This document shows, in pieces, positions 7,588-19,188 of a DNA stretch of 64,000 nt. The stretch covers positions 699,437 through 763,436 of the forward strand of contig NZ_LMOB01000001.1 in assembly GCF_001423185.1 (NCBI RefSeq), in the 5' to 3' direction. The notes beneath the pieces are model-generated. The model had not been told where the DNA came from, made no database searches, and saw nothing but the letters and a program-made list of their open reading frames with translations. Source of the DNA: Plantibacter sp. Leaf314 (GTDB lineage Bacteria > Actinomycetota > Actinomycetes > Actinomycetales > Microbacteriaceae). Made by a program: the position numbers and the translations under genes. Position 1 is the first letter of the stretch. Each line of letters opens with the position of its first letter.

Positions 7588-9087
7588 CTACTGCCCGGCG
7601 CGCTCCAGGACGAGTTCGCGCACACGCGCCGCATCGGCCTGTCCGCGCATCGCCTTCATCACGGCGCCGATGACCGCGCCGGCGGCCTGGACCTTGCCGT
7701 CGCGGATCTTCGCGAGGACGTCCGGCTGGGCGGCAAGAGCCTCGTCGATGGCGGCGATCAGCGGACCGTCGTCGGACACGAGCGCGAGACCACGAGCGTC
7801 GATGACCTCCTGAGGAGTGCCCTCCCCTTCGATGACACCCTCGAGGACCTGACGGGCGAGCTTGTCGTTGAGCGTTCCGTCCTCGACGAGCGCCGCGAGT
7901 GCGGCGACGTGCTCGGGCGACACGAGGCTCGTCGCCTCGACGTCGCGCTGGTTCGCGATCCGGGAGATCTCGCCCGTCCACCACTTCCGTGCGGCGGCCG
8001 GAGCGGCTCCCGCCTCGACGGTGGCCGTGATCTCGTTCAAGAGGCCACCGTTCACGACGTCCTGGAACTCGAGATCCGTGAAGCCCCACTCGCCCTTCAA
8101 GCGGCGCCGACGGACGGCCGGCTGCTCGGGGAGCGCCGCACGCAGTTCCTCGATGAGTTCGGGCGACGGCACGACCGGGAGCAGGTCGGGCTCCGGGAAG
8201 TAGCGGTAGTCGTCGGCGTCGCTCTTCGGCCGGCCGGCCGACGTGGCGCCGGTGTCCTCGTGCCAGTGACGCGTCTCTTGGACGATGGATCCGCCGTCCT
8301 TGAGGATCGCGGCCTGACGCTGGATCTCGTAGCGGACGGCGCGTTCGACCGACCGCAGGGAGTTGACGTTCTTCGTCTCCGTCCGCGTGCCGAGCTTCTC
8401 CTGGCCACGCGGGCGCAGCGAGATGTTCGCGTCGCAGCGGAGGTTCCCGCGCTCCATCTTCGCATCGGAGATGCCGAGCGCCACGACGATGTCGCGGATC
8501 GCGGAGACGTAGGCCTTCGCGATCTCCGGCGCCCGGTGCTCGGTGCCGTAGATCGGCTTGGTGACGATCTCCACGAGCGGGACGCCGGCGCGGTTGTAGT
8601 CGACGAGCGAGTACTCGGCACCCTGGATGCGCCCGGTCGAGCCGCCGATGTGCGTGAGCTTACCGGCGTCCTCCTCCATGTGCGCGCGTTCGATCGGCAC
8701 GGTGACGATGGTGCCGTCGGCGAGCTCGACGTCGACGGAACCCTCGAAGGCGATGGGCTCGTCGAACTGCGAGATCTGGTAGTTCTTCGCAAGGTCGGGG
8801 TAGAAGTAGTTCTTCCGCGCGAAGCGGCTCGACGGGGCGATCGAGCAGCCGAGGGCGAGCCCGAGGCTGATCGAGTACCGCACCGCCTGCTCGTTCACGA
8901 CCGGGAGCGAGCCGGGCAGACCGAGACACACCGGCGAGATGTTCGTGTTCGGCGCGTCGCCGAAGCCGTTCGGCGCCGAGGAGAACATCTTCGTCTTGGT
9001 GTTGAGCTCGACGTGCACCTCGAACCCGAGCACGGGCTCGTACAGCTCGAGGGCTTCCTCGTAGGAGAGGAGCTTGTCCTTGGCCAT
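7588..9087 (-). CDS. gatB: Aspartyl/glutamyl-tRNA amidotransferase subunit B
   Basis: A 499-residue GatB. The N-terminal kinase-like domain has [16 protein letters not shown] and [12 protein letters not shown], the mid region has [15 protein letters not shown], and there is a C-terminal YqeY-like tail domain. It activates Glu-tRNA(Gln) or Asp-tRNA(Asn) for amidation using ammonia from GatA. Start ATG at 9087, placed two bases after the gatA stop. It is the third gene of gatC-gatA-gatB. Confidence 0.97.
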   Translation of the reverse strand: MAKDKLLSYEEALELYEPVLGFEVHVELNTKTKMFSSAPNGFGDAPNTNISPVCLGLPGSLPVVNEQAVRYSISLGLALGCSIAPSSRFARKNYFYPDLAKNYQISQFDEPIAFEGSVDVELADGTIVTVPIERAHMEEDAGKLTHIGGSTGRIQGAEYSLVDYNRAGVPLVEIVTKPIYGTEHRAPEIAKAYVSAIRDIVVALGISDAKMERGNLRCDANISLRPRGQEKLGTRTETKNVNSLRSVERAVRYEIQRQAAILKDGGSIVQETRHWHEDTGATSAGRPKSDADDYRYFPEPDLLPVVPSPELIEELRAALPEQPAVRRRRLKGEWGFTDLEFQDVVNGGLLNEITATVEAGAAPAAARKWWTGEISRIANQRDVEATSLVSPEHVAALAALVEDGTLNDKLARQVLEGVIEGEGTPQEVIDARGLALVSDDGPLIAAIDEALAAQPDVLAKIRDGKVQAAGAVIGAVMKAMRGQADAARVRELVLERAGQ

Positions 9088-9089
9088 GG

Positions 9090-10601
9090 TTACCGACCTC
9101 CGAGAGCGGGTGCCTGCGAGATGAGGGTGTGCCCCCACGTCGATTCGAGGAGCGCCTCGAGAGCGGCGCCGACCCGGTAGAGCCTGGCGTCCTCTCGTGC
9201 TGGCGCCATGAACTGGATGCCGACGGGCAGGCCGTCCTCCGGGGCGAGCCCGATCGGGACGCTGATGCCCGGGACCCCGGCGAGGTTGGCCGGGATGGTG
9301 GTGACGTCGTTGAGGTACATCGCCAGCGGATCGTCGATGCGCTCACCGAGCTTGAACGCCGTCGTGGGCGCGCTCGGGCTCACGAGGACGTCGACCTGGT
9401 CGAAGGCCGCCGCGAAATCGCGCTGGATGAGCGTCCGCACCTTCTGGGCGCTGCCGTAGTAGGCGTCGTAGTATCCGGCGCTCAGGGCGTAGGTGCCGAG
9501 GATGATGCGACGCTTCACCTCAGGACCGAACCCGGCCTCGCGAGTGGCGGACATCACCTGCTCGACCGTGCCGCCACCCTCAGGGGTGACGCGCATGCCG
9601 AACCGCACGGAGTCGAACTTCGCGAGGTTGCTGGACGCTTCGGCGGGGAGGATCAGGTAGTAGGCGGCGACCGCGTACTCGAAGTTGGGTGCCGACACCT
9701 CCACGATCTCGGCGCCGTTCGCCTCGAGCACCGTGAGCGCCTCCTGGAAGCGGCTCTTCACGCCGGCCTGGAAACCTTCGCCGTTGAGCTCCTTGACGAC
9801 GCCGACGCGCAGACCGCGCAGTACGTCGCCGCGAGCACCCTCCCGAGCGGCTGCGGCCATCGATGGCCAGGCGTCACGGAGGGAGGTGGAGTCGAGCGCG
9901 TCGTGCCCGGCGATGACGTCGTGCAGCAGCCCGGAGTCGAGGACGGTCCGGCTCACCGGCCCGACCTGGTCGAGCGAGGACGCCAGGGCGATGGCACCGT
10001 AGCGGCTCACCGCTCCGTAGGTGGGCTTCACACCGACCGTCCCGGTGACGTGCGCCGGCTGACGGATCGAGCCGCCGGTGTCGCTGCCGAGCGCGATGGG
10101 CGCCTCGAACGCGGCGACCGCTGCGGCCGAGCCGCCTCCGGAACCGCCGGGGATGCGGTCGAGGTCCCACGGGTTGTGGGTCGGGCCGTACGCGGAGTGC
10201 TCCGTGCTCGACCCCATGGCGAACTCGTCCATGTTCGTCTTGCCGAGCGGCACCAGGCCGGCCGCCCGCGATCGCGCGACGACGGTGGCGTCGAAGGGCG
10301 ACAGGTATCCCTCGAGGATCTTGCTCCCCGAGGTGGACGGCATGTCGGTCGTGACGAGCACGTCCTTGATCGCGAGTGGGACGCCGGCCAGTTCGCCGAG
10401 CTCCTCACCCGCTGCACGACGCGCATCGATGTCGGCGGCGACGTCGAGGGCGTGGTCCGAGACGTGCAGGAAGGCGTGGACGTCGCCGTCGACCTGGGCG
10501 ATGCGGTCGAGGTGCGCCTGGGTGACCTCGACGCTCGACACGTCGCCGGCGCGGAGCTTGGACGACAGTTCGGCTGCCGTCAGACCGATCAGGCCGCTCA
10601 C
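9090..10601 (-). CDS. gatA: Aspartyl/glutamyl-tRNA amidotransferase subunit A
   Basis: A 503-residue amidase-signature enzyme that releases ammonia from glutamine for tRNA amidation. The catalytic Ser-cis-Ser-Lys triad is visible: K79 in LAIKD, S154 in GGSGGGS and S178 in DTGGSIR, the same numbering as well-studied GatA. It starts with GTG, which overlaps the gatC stop (GTGA), giving tight coupling of the subunits. Confidence 0.97.
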   Translation of the reverse strand: MSGLIGLTAAELSSKLRAGDVSSVEVTQAHLDRIAQVDGDVHAFLHVSDHALDVAADIDARRAAGEELGELAGVPLAIKDVLVTTDMPSTSGSKILEGYLSPFDATVVARSRAAGLVPLGKTNMDEFAMGSSTEHSAYGPTHNPWDLDRIPGGSGGGSAAAVAAFEAPIALGSDTGGSIRQPAHVTGTVGVKPTYGAVSRYGAIALASSLDQVGPVSRTVLDSGLLHDVIAGHDALDSTSLRDAWPSMAAAAREGARGDVLRGLRVGVVKELNGEGFQAGVKSRFQEALTVLEANGAEIVEVSAPNFEYAVAAYYLILPAEASSNLAKFDSVRFGMRVTPEGGGTVEQVMSATREAGFGPEVKRRIILGTYALSAGYYDAYYGSAQKVRTLIQRDFAAAFDQVDVLVSPSAPTTAFKLGERIDDPLAMYLNDVTTIPANLAGVPGISVPIGLAPEDGLPVGIQFMAPAREDARLYRVGAALEALLESTWGHTLISQAPALGGR

Positions 10602-10897
10602 TGCTCCTCCCCCAGGATGGCCGAGACCTTGAACCGGCCGTCGGCCGACTCCGGTGCGTTCTGCAGCGCCTGCTCCCGGGTGAGCGTGTTGCCGACGACG
10701 TCGTCGCGGTACACGTTCTCGAGCGGGATCGGGTGGCTCGTCGCCGGGACGTCAGGTGTGGCCACCTGCTGCACCTTCGCGATGTTGTCCACGATGGAGT
10801 CGAGCTCCGTGGTGAGGTGGGCGATCTCGTCCTGGCTCAGGGCGATGCGAGCGAGGGTCGCGAGATGTGCGACCTGCTCGGTGGTGATTTCCGACAT
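10598..10897 (-). CDS. gatC: Aspartyl/glutamyl-tRNA amidotransferase subunit C
   Basis: A 99-residue GatC, starting [18 protein letters not shown], the conserved N-terminal pattern, and ending near [10 protein letters not shown]. It clamps GatA and GatB together. It is first in the operon and divergent from the acyl-CoA ligase gene, with a 90-base shared upstream region. Confidence 0.96.
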   Translation of the reverse strand: MSEITTEQVAHLATLARIALSQDEIAHLTTELDSIVDNIAKVQQVATPDVPATSHPIPLENVYRDDVVGNTLTREQALQNAPESADGRFKVSAILGEEQ

Positions 10898-10987
10898 GCG
10901 TCTCCCGTACGTGTAGCGGTGGCGGTCGCTCCAGTCTATTCGCCAGGGACGTGGTCGACGGTCGGCCTCCGCCCCTACAGTGGGACG

Positions 10988-12709
10988 GTGAGCCAGAACG
11001 ACTCGAGCAGCCGTCCCCGTCCCCCGCACGAGCGCCCGTGGCTGGCGAGCTACGCCGCCGACGTCCCGGACGACATCCCCGAGCAGACCGGCAGCCTCGG
11101 CGATCTCGTGGAGGCCTCCGCGGCGAGCTACCCGGACGCGGTGGCGCTCGAGTTCTTCGGCTCGACGACCACCTACGCCGAACTCGACGCCCTGATCGCG
11201 CGCGCTGCGGCCGGTCTGCGCGACCTCGGCGTCCGGGCCGGCGACCCGGTCGCCCTCATGCTCCCGAACTGTCCGCAGCACATCGTCGCGTTCTACGCCG
11301 TCCTCCGACTCGGCGCCGTCGTCATCGAGCACAACCCCCTCTACACGCCGCAGGAGCTCCGCCACCAGTTCGAGGACCACCGCGCCCGGTTCGCGATCGT
11401 CTGGGACAAGGTCGCAGGTCACCTGCAGGACTTCCCGGCCGACCTGGCGGTGGATGCGCTCGTCACGATCGACGTCACCCGTGCGATGCCGATCCACATG
11501 CGCCTGGCACTGCGGCTCCCGATCGCGAAGGCACGCGCCTCCCGTGCGCAGTTGACCGCCCCGGTCTCCGGCACGGTGGTGTGGGAGCGGCTCCTCACCA
11601 CCGGGTCACTCCCGGCGAGCCACCCGAAGCCGGCGACCGACGCGCTCGCGCTCATCCAGTACACCAGTGGCACGACAGGCTCGCCGAAGGGTGCGGCCCT
11701 GACCCACGGGAACCTGCTCGCCAACGCCGCCCAGTCGCGCGCCTGGGTGCCGACCGTGCCACGGGGATCCGCCGTCGTCTACGCAATGCTCCCGATGTTC
11801 CACGCCTACGGGCTGACGCTGTGCCTCACGTTCGCCATGAGCATGGGCTCGCGACTCGTCCTGTTCCCGAAGTTCGACCCGGCGCTCGTCCTCAAGGTCA
11901 TGAAGAAGCGCCCTCCGACCTTCCTGCCGGCGGTGCCGCCCATCGCCGACCGTCTCCTGGCGGCGGCGACGGAGCAGGGCGTCTCGCTGCAGGGTACCGA
12001 GATCGCGATCTCCGGGGCCATGCCGCTCCCCCACGAGCTCGTCGTGCCGTTCGAAGCGGCGTCCGGCGGGTTCCTCGTCGAGGGGTACGGGCTCTCCGAG
12101 TGCTCACCGGTGATCTCCGCGAACCCGGTGTCCGCCGCCAGGAAGCCCGGCACCATCGGTCTCCCGCTGCCGAGCACCGAGGTCAGGGTCGTCGACCCCG
12201 ATGATCCGGGGACGGACCGGCCGGCCGGAGAGCCGGGCGAACTCCTCGTCCGCGGACCCCAGGTGTTCCGCGGCTACTACAACAAGCCGGAGGAGACCGC
12301 GGCCGTGCTCCTCCCGGGCGGTTGGTTCCGCACCGGCGACATCGTGTCGATCGACGACGAGGGGTTCATGACGGTCGTCGACCGCATCAAGGAGCTCATC
12401 ATCACGGGCGGGTTCAACGTCTCCCCCAGCGAGGTCGAGCAGGTCCTCCGCGGCCATGCATCCGTCGCGGACGCCGCCGTCGTCGGGATCCCCGACCCGC
12501 ACTCCGGCGAGCAGGTCGTCGCAGCCGTCGTCGCCGCTCCGGGCACCACCGTCGACGCCGAGGCGCTCCGCGCGTGGGCTCGCGAGATCCTCACGCCCTA
12601 CAAGGTGCCGAAGCGGGTGGTCGTCGTGGACGAACTCCCGAAGTCGCTCATCGGCAAGGTCCTACGACGCCAGGTCAGGGACGATCTCCTGGACGCCGCC
12701 GGGCACTGA
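10988..12709 (+). CDS. Long-chain fatty-acid--CoA ligase (AMP-forming)
   Basis: A 573-residue ANL-superfamily enzyme with the phosphate-binding loop YTSGTTGSPKGA (from about residue 225), the adenine-site motif VEGYGLSE, GWFRTGDI, and the C-terminal catalytic lysine region PKSLIGKVLRR. It converts fatty acids to acyl-CoA with ATP. The GTG at 10988 gives MSQNDSSS; upstream codons lack similarity. It converges on ligA with two bases between the stops. Chain-length preference is not readable. Confidence 0.88.
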   Translation: MSQNDSSSRPRPPHERPWLASYAADVPDDIPEQTGSLGDLVEASAASYPDAVALEFFGSTTTYAELDALIARAAAGLRDLGVRAGDPVALMLPNCPQHIVAFYAVLRLGAVVIEHNPLYTPQELRHQFEDHRARFAIVWDKVAGHLQDFPADLAVDALVTIDVTRAMPIHMRLALRLPIAKARASRAQLTAPVSGTVVWERLLTTGSLPASHPKPATDALALIQYTSGTTGSPKGAALTHGNLLANAAQSRAWVPTVPRGSAVVYAMLPMFHAYGLTLCLTFAMSMGSRLVLFPKFDPALVLKVMKKRPPTFLPAVPPIADRLLAAATEQGVSLQGTEIAISGAMPLPHELVVPFEAASGGFLVEGYGLSECSPVISANPVSAARKPGTIGLPLPSTEVRVVDPDDPGTDRPAGEPGELLVRGPQVFRGYYNKPEETAAVLLPGGWFRTGDIVSIDDEGFMTVVDRIKELIITGGFNVSPSEVEQVLRGHASVADAAVVGIPDPHSGEQVVAAVVAAPGTTVDAEALRAWAREILTPYKVPKRVVVVDELPKSLIGKVLRRQVRDDLLDAAGH

Positions 12710-12711
12710 GC

Positions 12712-15036
<2,325 letters not shown>

Positions 15037-15177
15037 CTATGAGCGGCCCCCGACACGCAGGAGCGCTTGACACACCGCACGTCCTCCCCGATCGGGGCAA
15101 GCGGGTCTGCGAGCCGCTGATCGAGGAGTAGGGTGTCGCAGTGCCGCAGGAACCATGCGCGCGGAATCGGAGGAACC

Positions 15178-16665
15178 ATGTCCCAGTCCAGCAGGCCAGG
15201 AACGGGGGCGGCTCCTACCAGTAAGCAGCTCACCGCGCGCGTCATCGGTATCTCCGTCTCCGCCGCGGTCGGTGGCTTCCTCTTCGGCTTCGACTCCTCC
15301 GTGGTCAACGGCGCGGTCGACGCCATGCAGGACCACTTCCAGCTGAGCGAGGGGCTGATCGGCTTCGCCGTCGCCTCAGCCCTCTTGGGATGCGCGCTCG
15401 GCGCCTACCTCGCCGGCCGGATCGCGGACAGCCGCGGACGCATCTTCACGATGCTCCTCGGTGCCGGTCTCTTCTTCGTCTCCTCCTTCGGTGCCGGCTT
15501 CGCCTTCTCTCCCTGGGACCTGATCCTGTGGCGGATCGTCGGCGGTCTTGGCATCGGCATCGCATCCGTCGTCGCTCCGGCCTACATCGCCGAGATCGCG
15601 CCGAGCGCCATCCGCGGACGCCTCGCCTCCCTGCAGCAGCTCGCCATCACCCTCGGCATCTTCGCCGCGCTCCTGTCCGACTCGGTCCTCGCGGGCGTCG
15701 CCGGCGGTGCGTCCAACCCGCTGTGGTTCGGCGTCGAAGCCTGGCGCTGGATGTTCATCGCCTGCGCCATCCCCGCCGTCGTCTACGGTCTCCTGGCCAT
15801 GCGGCTCCCCGAGTCGCCACGCTTCCTCGTCCGCAAGGGCAAGGCCGATGAGGCCCGCCGCATCTTCGCGACGGTGTGGCCGCAGGAGGAGGTCGACCGC
15901 GCGGTCAAGCTCGCCGAACAGGCGGTGAAGGACGACGAGCAGCAGAGGAAGGCCTCGCTCTGGGGCGGGAAGTTCGGTCTGCTCCCGATCGTGTGGATCG
16001 GTGTCATCCTCTCGATCTTCCAGCAGTTCGTCGGTATCAACGTCATCTTCTACTACTCGACGACCCTCTGGAAGGCGGTCGGATTCCAGGAGTCCGACTC
16101 GCTGCTCATCTCGGTCATCACCTCGGTGACGAACGTCGCGGTCACGATCGTGGCGATCCTGCTCGTCGACCGCATCGGTCGCCGGCCGATCCTCCTCGCC
16201 GGATCCATCGGGATGACGGTCTCGCTCGGGGCCATGGCGATCGCCTTCACCCAGTCGGTCACCGACAGCGCGGGCGAGGTGTCGCTGCCGCAGCCCTGGG
16301 GCACGATCGCACTGATCGCTGCCAACGTGTTCGTCGTCGCGTTCGGCGCCTCCTGGGGTCCACTCGTCTGGGTCCTCCTCGGCGAGATCTTCCCGAACCG
16401 GCTGCGTGCCAAGGCCCTCGGTGTGGCGGCGATGGCCCAGTGGATCGCCAACTTCCTCATCACCGTGAGCTTCCCGGGTCTCGCCGCGTTCTCGCTCCCG
16501 GTGACGTACGGCATGTACGCGTTCTTCGCCCTGCTCTCGTTCGTGTTCGTACTCGCGAAGATCCCGGAGACGAACGGGCTCACCCTCGAAGAGGCCGAGA
16601 CGCTGTTCGTCAAGAAGCCGAAGAAGGCCAAGGCGTCGAAGTCGGGGACGACCGCCGGAGCCTGA
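15178..16665 (+). CDS. Sugar-porter family MFS transporter
   Basis: A 495-residue protein with 12 predicted helices and sugar-porter signatures: FGFDSSVVNGA in helix 1, GRIADSRGR between helices 2-3, PESPRFLV after helix 6, QQFVGINVIFYY in helix 7, DRIGRRP, and PETNGLTLEEAE at the end. It probably imports a hexose or pentose with protons. The ATG at 15178 has a strong GGAGG eight bases upstream. It is monocistronic, followed by a hairpin terminator. Confidence 0.9.
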   Translation: MSQSSRPGTGAAPTSKQLTARVIGISVSAAVGGFLFGFDSSVVNGAVDAMQDHFQLSEGLIGFAVASALLGCALGAYLAGRIADSRGRIFTMLLGAGLFFVSSFGAGFAFSPWDLILWRIVGGLGIGIASVVAPAYIAEIAPSAIRGRLASLQQLAITLGIFAALLSDSVLAGVAGGASNPLWFGVEAWRWMFIACAIPAVVYGLLAMRLPESPRFLVRKGKADEARRIFATVWPQEEVDRAVKLAEQAVKDDEQQRKASLWGGKFGLLPIVWIGVILSIFQQFVGINVIFYYSTTLWKAVGFQESDSLLISVITSVTNVAVTIVAILLVDRIGRRPILLAGSIGMTVSLGAMAIAFTQSVTDSAGEVSLPQPWGTIALIAANVFVVAFGASWGPLVWVLLGEIFPNRLRAKALGVAAMAQWIANFLITVSFPGLAAFSLPVTYGMYAFFALLSFVFVLAKIPETNGLTLEEAETLFVKKPKKAKASKSGTTAGA

Positions 16666-16678
16666 GCATCGGACGCGG

Positions 16679-16709
16679 AACGCCCGGCGAGCATCGATCG
16701 CCGGGCGTT
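16679..16709. terminator. Bidirectional terminator hairpin
   Basis: A perfect 12-bp stem (AACGCCCGGCGA with its complement) and a 7-base loop lie between the convergent MFS and mnmA genes, 14 bases from one stop and 17 from the other. It can serve both transcripts. Confidence 0.8.
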
Positions 16710-16725
16710 CGGTCGTTGCGGGGTG

Positions 16726-17838
16726 TCAGGCGCCGACGCCGGCGGGTACAGCGCTGACGGTGCGGTCGATCGTGAACTGTCCCAAGACGCGCGTTCCGCT
16801 GTAGAGCACCGCGGTCTGTCCGGGCGCGACCCCGTCGAGCGGCGTCTCCGGGTGGACGACGAGTTCGCCGTCGACCAGGGCCAGCGCGGCCGGGACCGGG
16901 TCGGCGTGGGCACGGATCTGGACGTCGCACGGGATCGGGTCCACGCCGACGGCCGGAGCACGGCCCGCCCAGGTGTACCGGGAGCCGGCGATCTCGCCGA
17001 TGGCGAGAGCCTCCTTCGGCCCCACCACGACGGTGTTGTCCTTGGGACGCACCTCGAGGACGAAGCGCGGACGACCGTCCGGGGCCGGTACGCCGAGGTG
17101 CAGCCCCTTGCGCTGTCCGACGGTGAACGCGTGCGCGCCCTCGTGCGAACCGACGACCGCGCCGTCGCGGTCGAGGACCTGGCCGGTCTCGGTGCCGACC
17201 CGCTCCCCCAACCAGCCCTTCGTGTCGCCGTCGGGGATGAAGCAGATGTCGTGGCTGTCGGGCTTGTTCGCGACGGTGAAGCCGCGCTCCGCGGCCTCGG
17301 CACGTACCTCGGCCTTCGACGGCGTCGCACCGAGCGGGAACATCGAGTGCGCGAGCTGCTCGGCGGTGAGCACGCCCAGGACGTACGACTGGTCCTTCGC
17401 CCAGGCGCTCGCGCGGTGCAGCTCGCGATCGCCCTCGGGGCTCGTGACGATCGTGGCGTAGTGGCCGGTCACGACCGCGTCGAACCCGAGGTCGAGCGCC
17501 TTCTCCAGCAGTGCGGCGAACTTGATCTTCTCGTTGCAGCGCATGCATGGGTTCGGCGTGCGGCCCGCACGATACTCCGCGATGAAGTCGTCGACGACGT
17601 CGAGCTTGAAGCGCTCGGAGAAGTCCCAGACGTAGTACGGGATGCCGATGAGGTTCGCCGCCCGCTGGGCGTCCATCGAATCCTCGATGGTGCAGCACCC
17701 CCGGCTGCCGGTCCGGAGCGTGCCCGGCATCCGGCTGAGGGCCAGGTGGACCCCGACCACCTCATGGCCCGCATCGACGGCGCGTGCCGCTGCCACGGCG
17801 GAATCGACCCCACCACTCATCGCTGCCAGAACCTTCAC
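16726..17838 (-). CDS. mnmA: tRNA-specific 2-thiouridylase
   Basis: A 370-residue MnmA that puts the 2-thio group on wobble U34 of Lys, Glu and Gln tRNAs. It has the PP-loop SGGVDS (8-13), the catalytic cysteines C98 (NPCMRC) and C199 (DSHDICF), and the C-terminal beta-barrel domain. Start GTG at 17838. It lies 59 bases downstream of the cysteine desulfurase gene on the same strand, its likely sulfur source. Confidence 0.96.
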   Translation of the reverse strand: MKVLAAMSGGVDSAVAAARAVDAGHEVVGVHLALSRMPGTLRTGSRGCCTIEDSMDAQRAANLIGIPYYVWDFSERFKLDVVDDFIAEYRAGRTPNPCMRCNEKIKFAALLEKALDLGFDAVVTGHYATIVTSPEGDRELHRASAWAKDQSYVLGVLTAEQLAHSMFPLGATPSKAEVRAEAAERGFTVANKPDSHDICFIPDGDTKGWLGERVGTETGQVLDRDGAVVGSHEGAHAFTVGQRKGLHLGVPAPDGRPRFVLEVRPKDNTVVVGPKEALAIGEIAGSRYTWAGRAPAVGVDPIPCDVQIRAHADPVPAALALVDGELVVHPETPLDGVAPGQTAVLYSGTRVLGQFTIDRTVSAVPAGVGA

Positions 17839-17897
17839 CGGGCAAGTCTACGCGCCAGTCGCCGGACAGCCACCCGCAAGTGATCGGGCGCGTGGGC

Positions 17898-19121
17898 TCA
17901 GGGCCGCGCGCCGAGCGCCGTGTCGCGATCCGCGGAGCCGGCCCGGCTCGCCTGTGCATAGGCCGAGGGAAGCGCCTGCAGGAAGCGGTCGACGTCGTCC
18001 TCGGTCGTCGTCCTGCCGAGCGTGATCCGCAGAGCCGCGCGGGCGTCCGACTCCGAGCGCCCCATGGCGAGCAGGACGTGGGACGGTTCGGGGACACCGG
18101 CCTGACACGCAGAGCCCGTGGACACCGCGACCCCGGCGAGGTCGAGGAGGAACAGCATGGAGTCGCCCTGGGTCCCCGGGAGGACGAGGTGCACGTTCGA
18201 GGCCAGTCGTTCCACGGGGTCGCCGGTGAGTTCAGCCTCGGGCACCGCGGAACGGACGCCCGCGGTGAGCCGGTCCCGGAGCGCCAGCAATCGCTGTTGC
18301 TCGGCGACCCGCTCCCGCTCAGTCGCCTCGGCGGCGACGGCGAACCCGATCGCGGCCGCGACGTCCTGGGTACCGGAGCGGAGTCCGCGCTGCTGGCCAC
18401 CGCCGTGCTGCAAGGGCTCCACCACCGCCGCCCGACTGACCACCAGGGCGCCGACCCCCACCGGGCCGCCGATCTTGTGCGCGGACACGCTGATCGCCAC
18501 GAGACCGCCGGCCCCGGTCGAACCGGAGGCGGCACGCAGGCCGGCCAGATCGATCGGCAGATGCCCGTACGCCGACACGGCGTCCAGGTGGAACGGCACG
18601 CCTGCCGCTGCGGCGAGCGCCGCGAGTCGTTCGGCAGGCTGGATGGTGCCGACCTCGTTGTTCGCCCAGAGGGCCGTGGCGACGGCGACGTCGTCGCCGT
18701 GCTCGGCGTACAGCTCCGCCGTGCGTTCGAGTGAGACGGCTCCGAGGTGGTCGAGTGGAGACCACACCGCCGTCGCCGCCTCGTGGCGTTCGAGCCACTC
18801 GACGGTGTCCAAGGTGGCGTGGTGCTCGCCGGCGGGTGCGAGCACCGCGGTGCGCCGACGGTCCCGTTGGCGGTGCCAGTAGAGCCCCTTGAGGGCGAGG
18901 TTGATGGACTCGGTGCCGCCCGAGGTGAAGACGAGTTCGATCGGGTCGCAGCCGAGGGTCTGCGCGATGCGCTCGCGAGCCTCCTCGAGGAGGCGGCGCG
19001 CCTGTTGGCCGGGTCCGTGGATCGACGCTGGGTTCCCGACGGTGGCCATGGCGGCCGCGTAGGCGTCGATGACCTCGGGACGCACGGGGGTCGTGGCGGC
19101 GTGGTCCAGGTACACCACCAT
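17898..19121 (-). CDS. Cysteine desulfurase (IscS/NifS class)
   Basis: A 407-residue PLP enzyme starting MVVYLDHAATTP. It has the PLP lysine K216 in SAHKIGGP and the active cysteine C339 in STGSACQAG, the short-loop arrangement of IscS/NifS. It supplies persulfide sulfur; with mnmA next in line, tRNA thiolation is the obvious use, and Fe-S assembly is also possible. A GAGGAGG site precedes the ATG at 19121, fixing the start. It is divergent from glgX, with 67 bases between the starts. Confidence 0.94.
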   Translation of the reverse strand: MVVYLDHAATTPVRPEVIDAYAAAMATVGNPASIHGPGQQARRLLEEARERIAQTLGCDPIELVFTSGGTESINLALKGLYWHRQRDRRRTAVLAPAGEHHATLDTVEWLERHEAATAVWSPLDHLGAVSLERTAELYAEHGDDVAVATALWANNEVGTIQPAERLAALAAAAGVPFHLDAVSAYGHLPIDLAGLRAASGSTGAGGLVAISVSAHKIGGPVGVGALVVSRAAVVEPLQHGGGQQRGLRSGTQDVAAAIGFAVAAEATERERVAEQQRLLALRDRLTAGVRSAVPEAELTGDPVERLASNVHLVLPGTQGDSMLFLLDLAGVAVSTGSACQAGVPEPSHVLLAMGRSESDARAALRITLGRTTTEDDVDRFLQALPSAYAQASRAGSADRDTALGARP

Positions 19122-19188
19122 GCCGCCCCTCCTCTCGTCGCCGCGTCCGCGGATCTCGGCGACTGCTGCACTCACTACTGTAGAACCC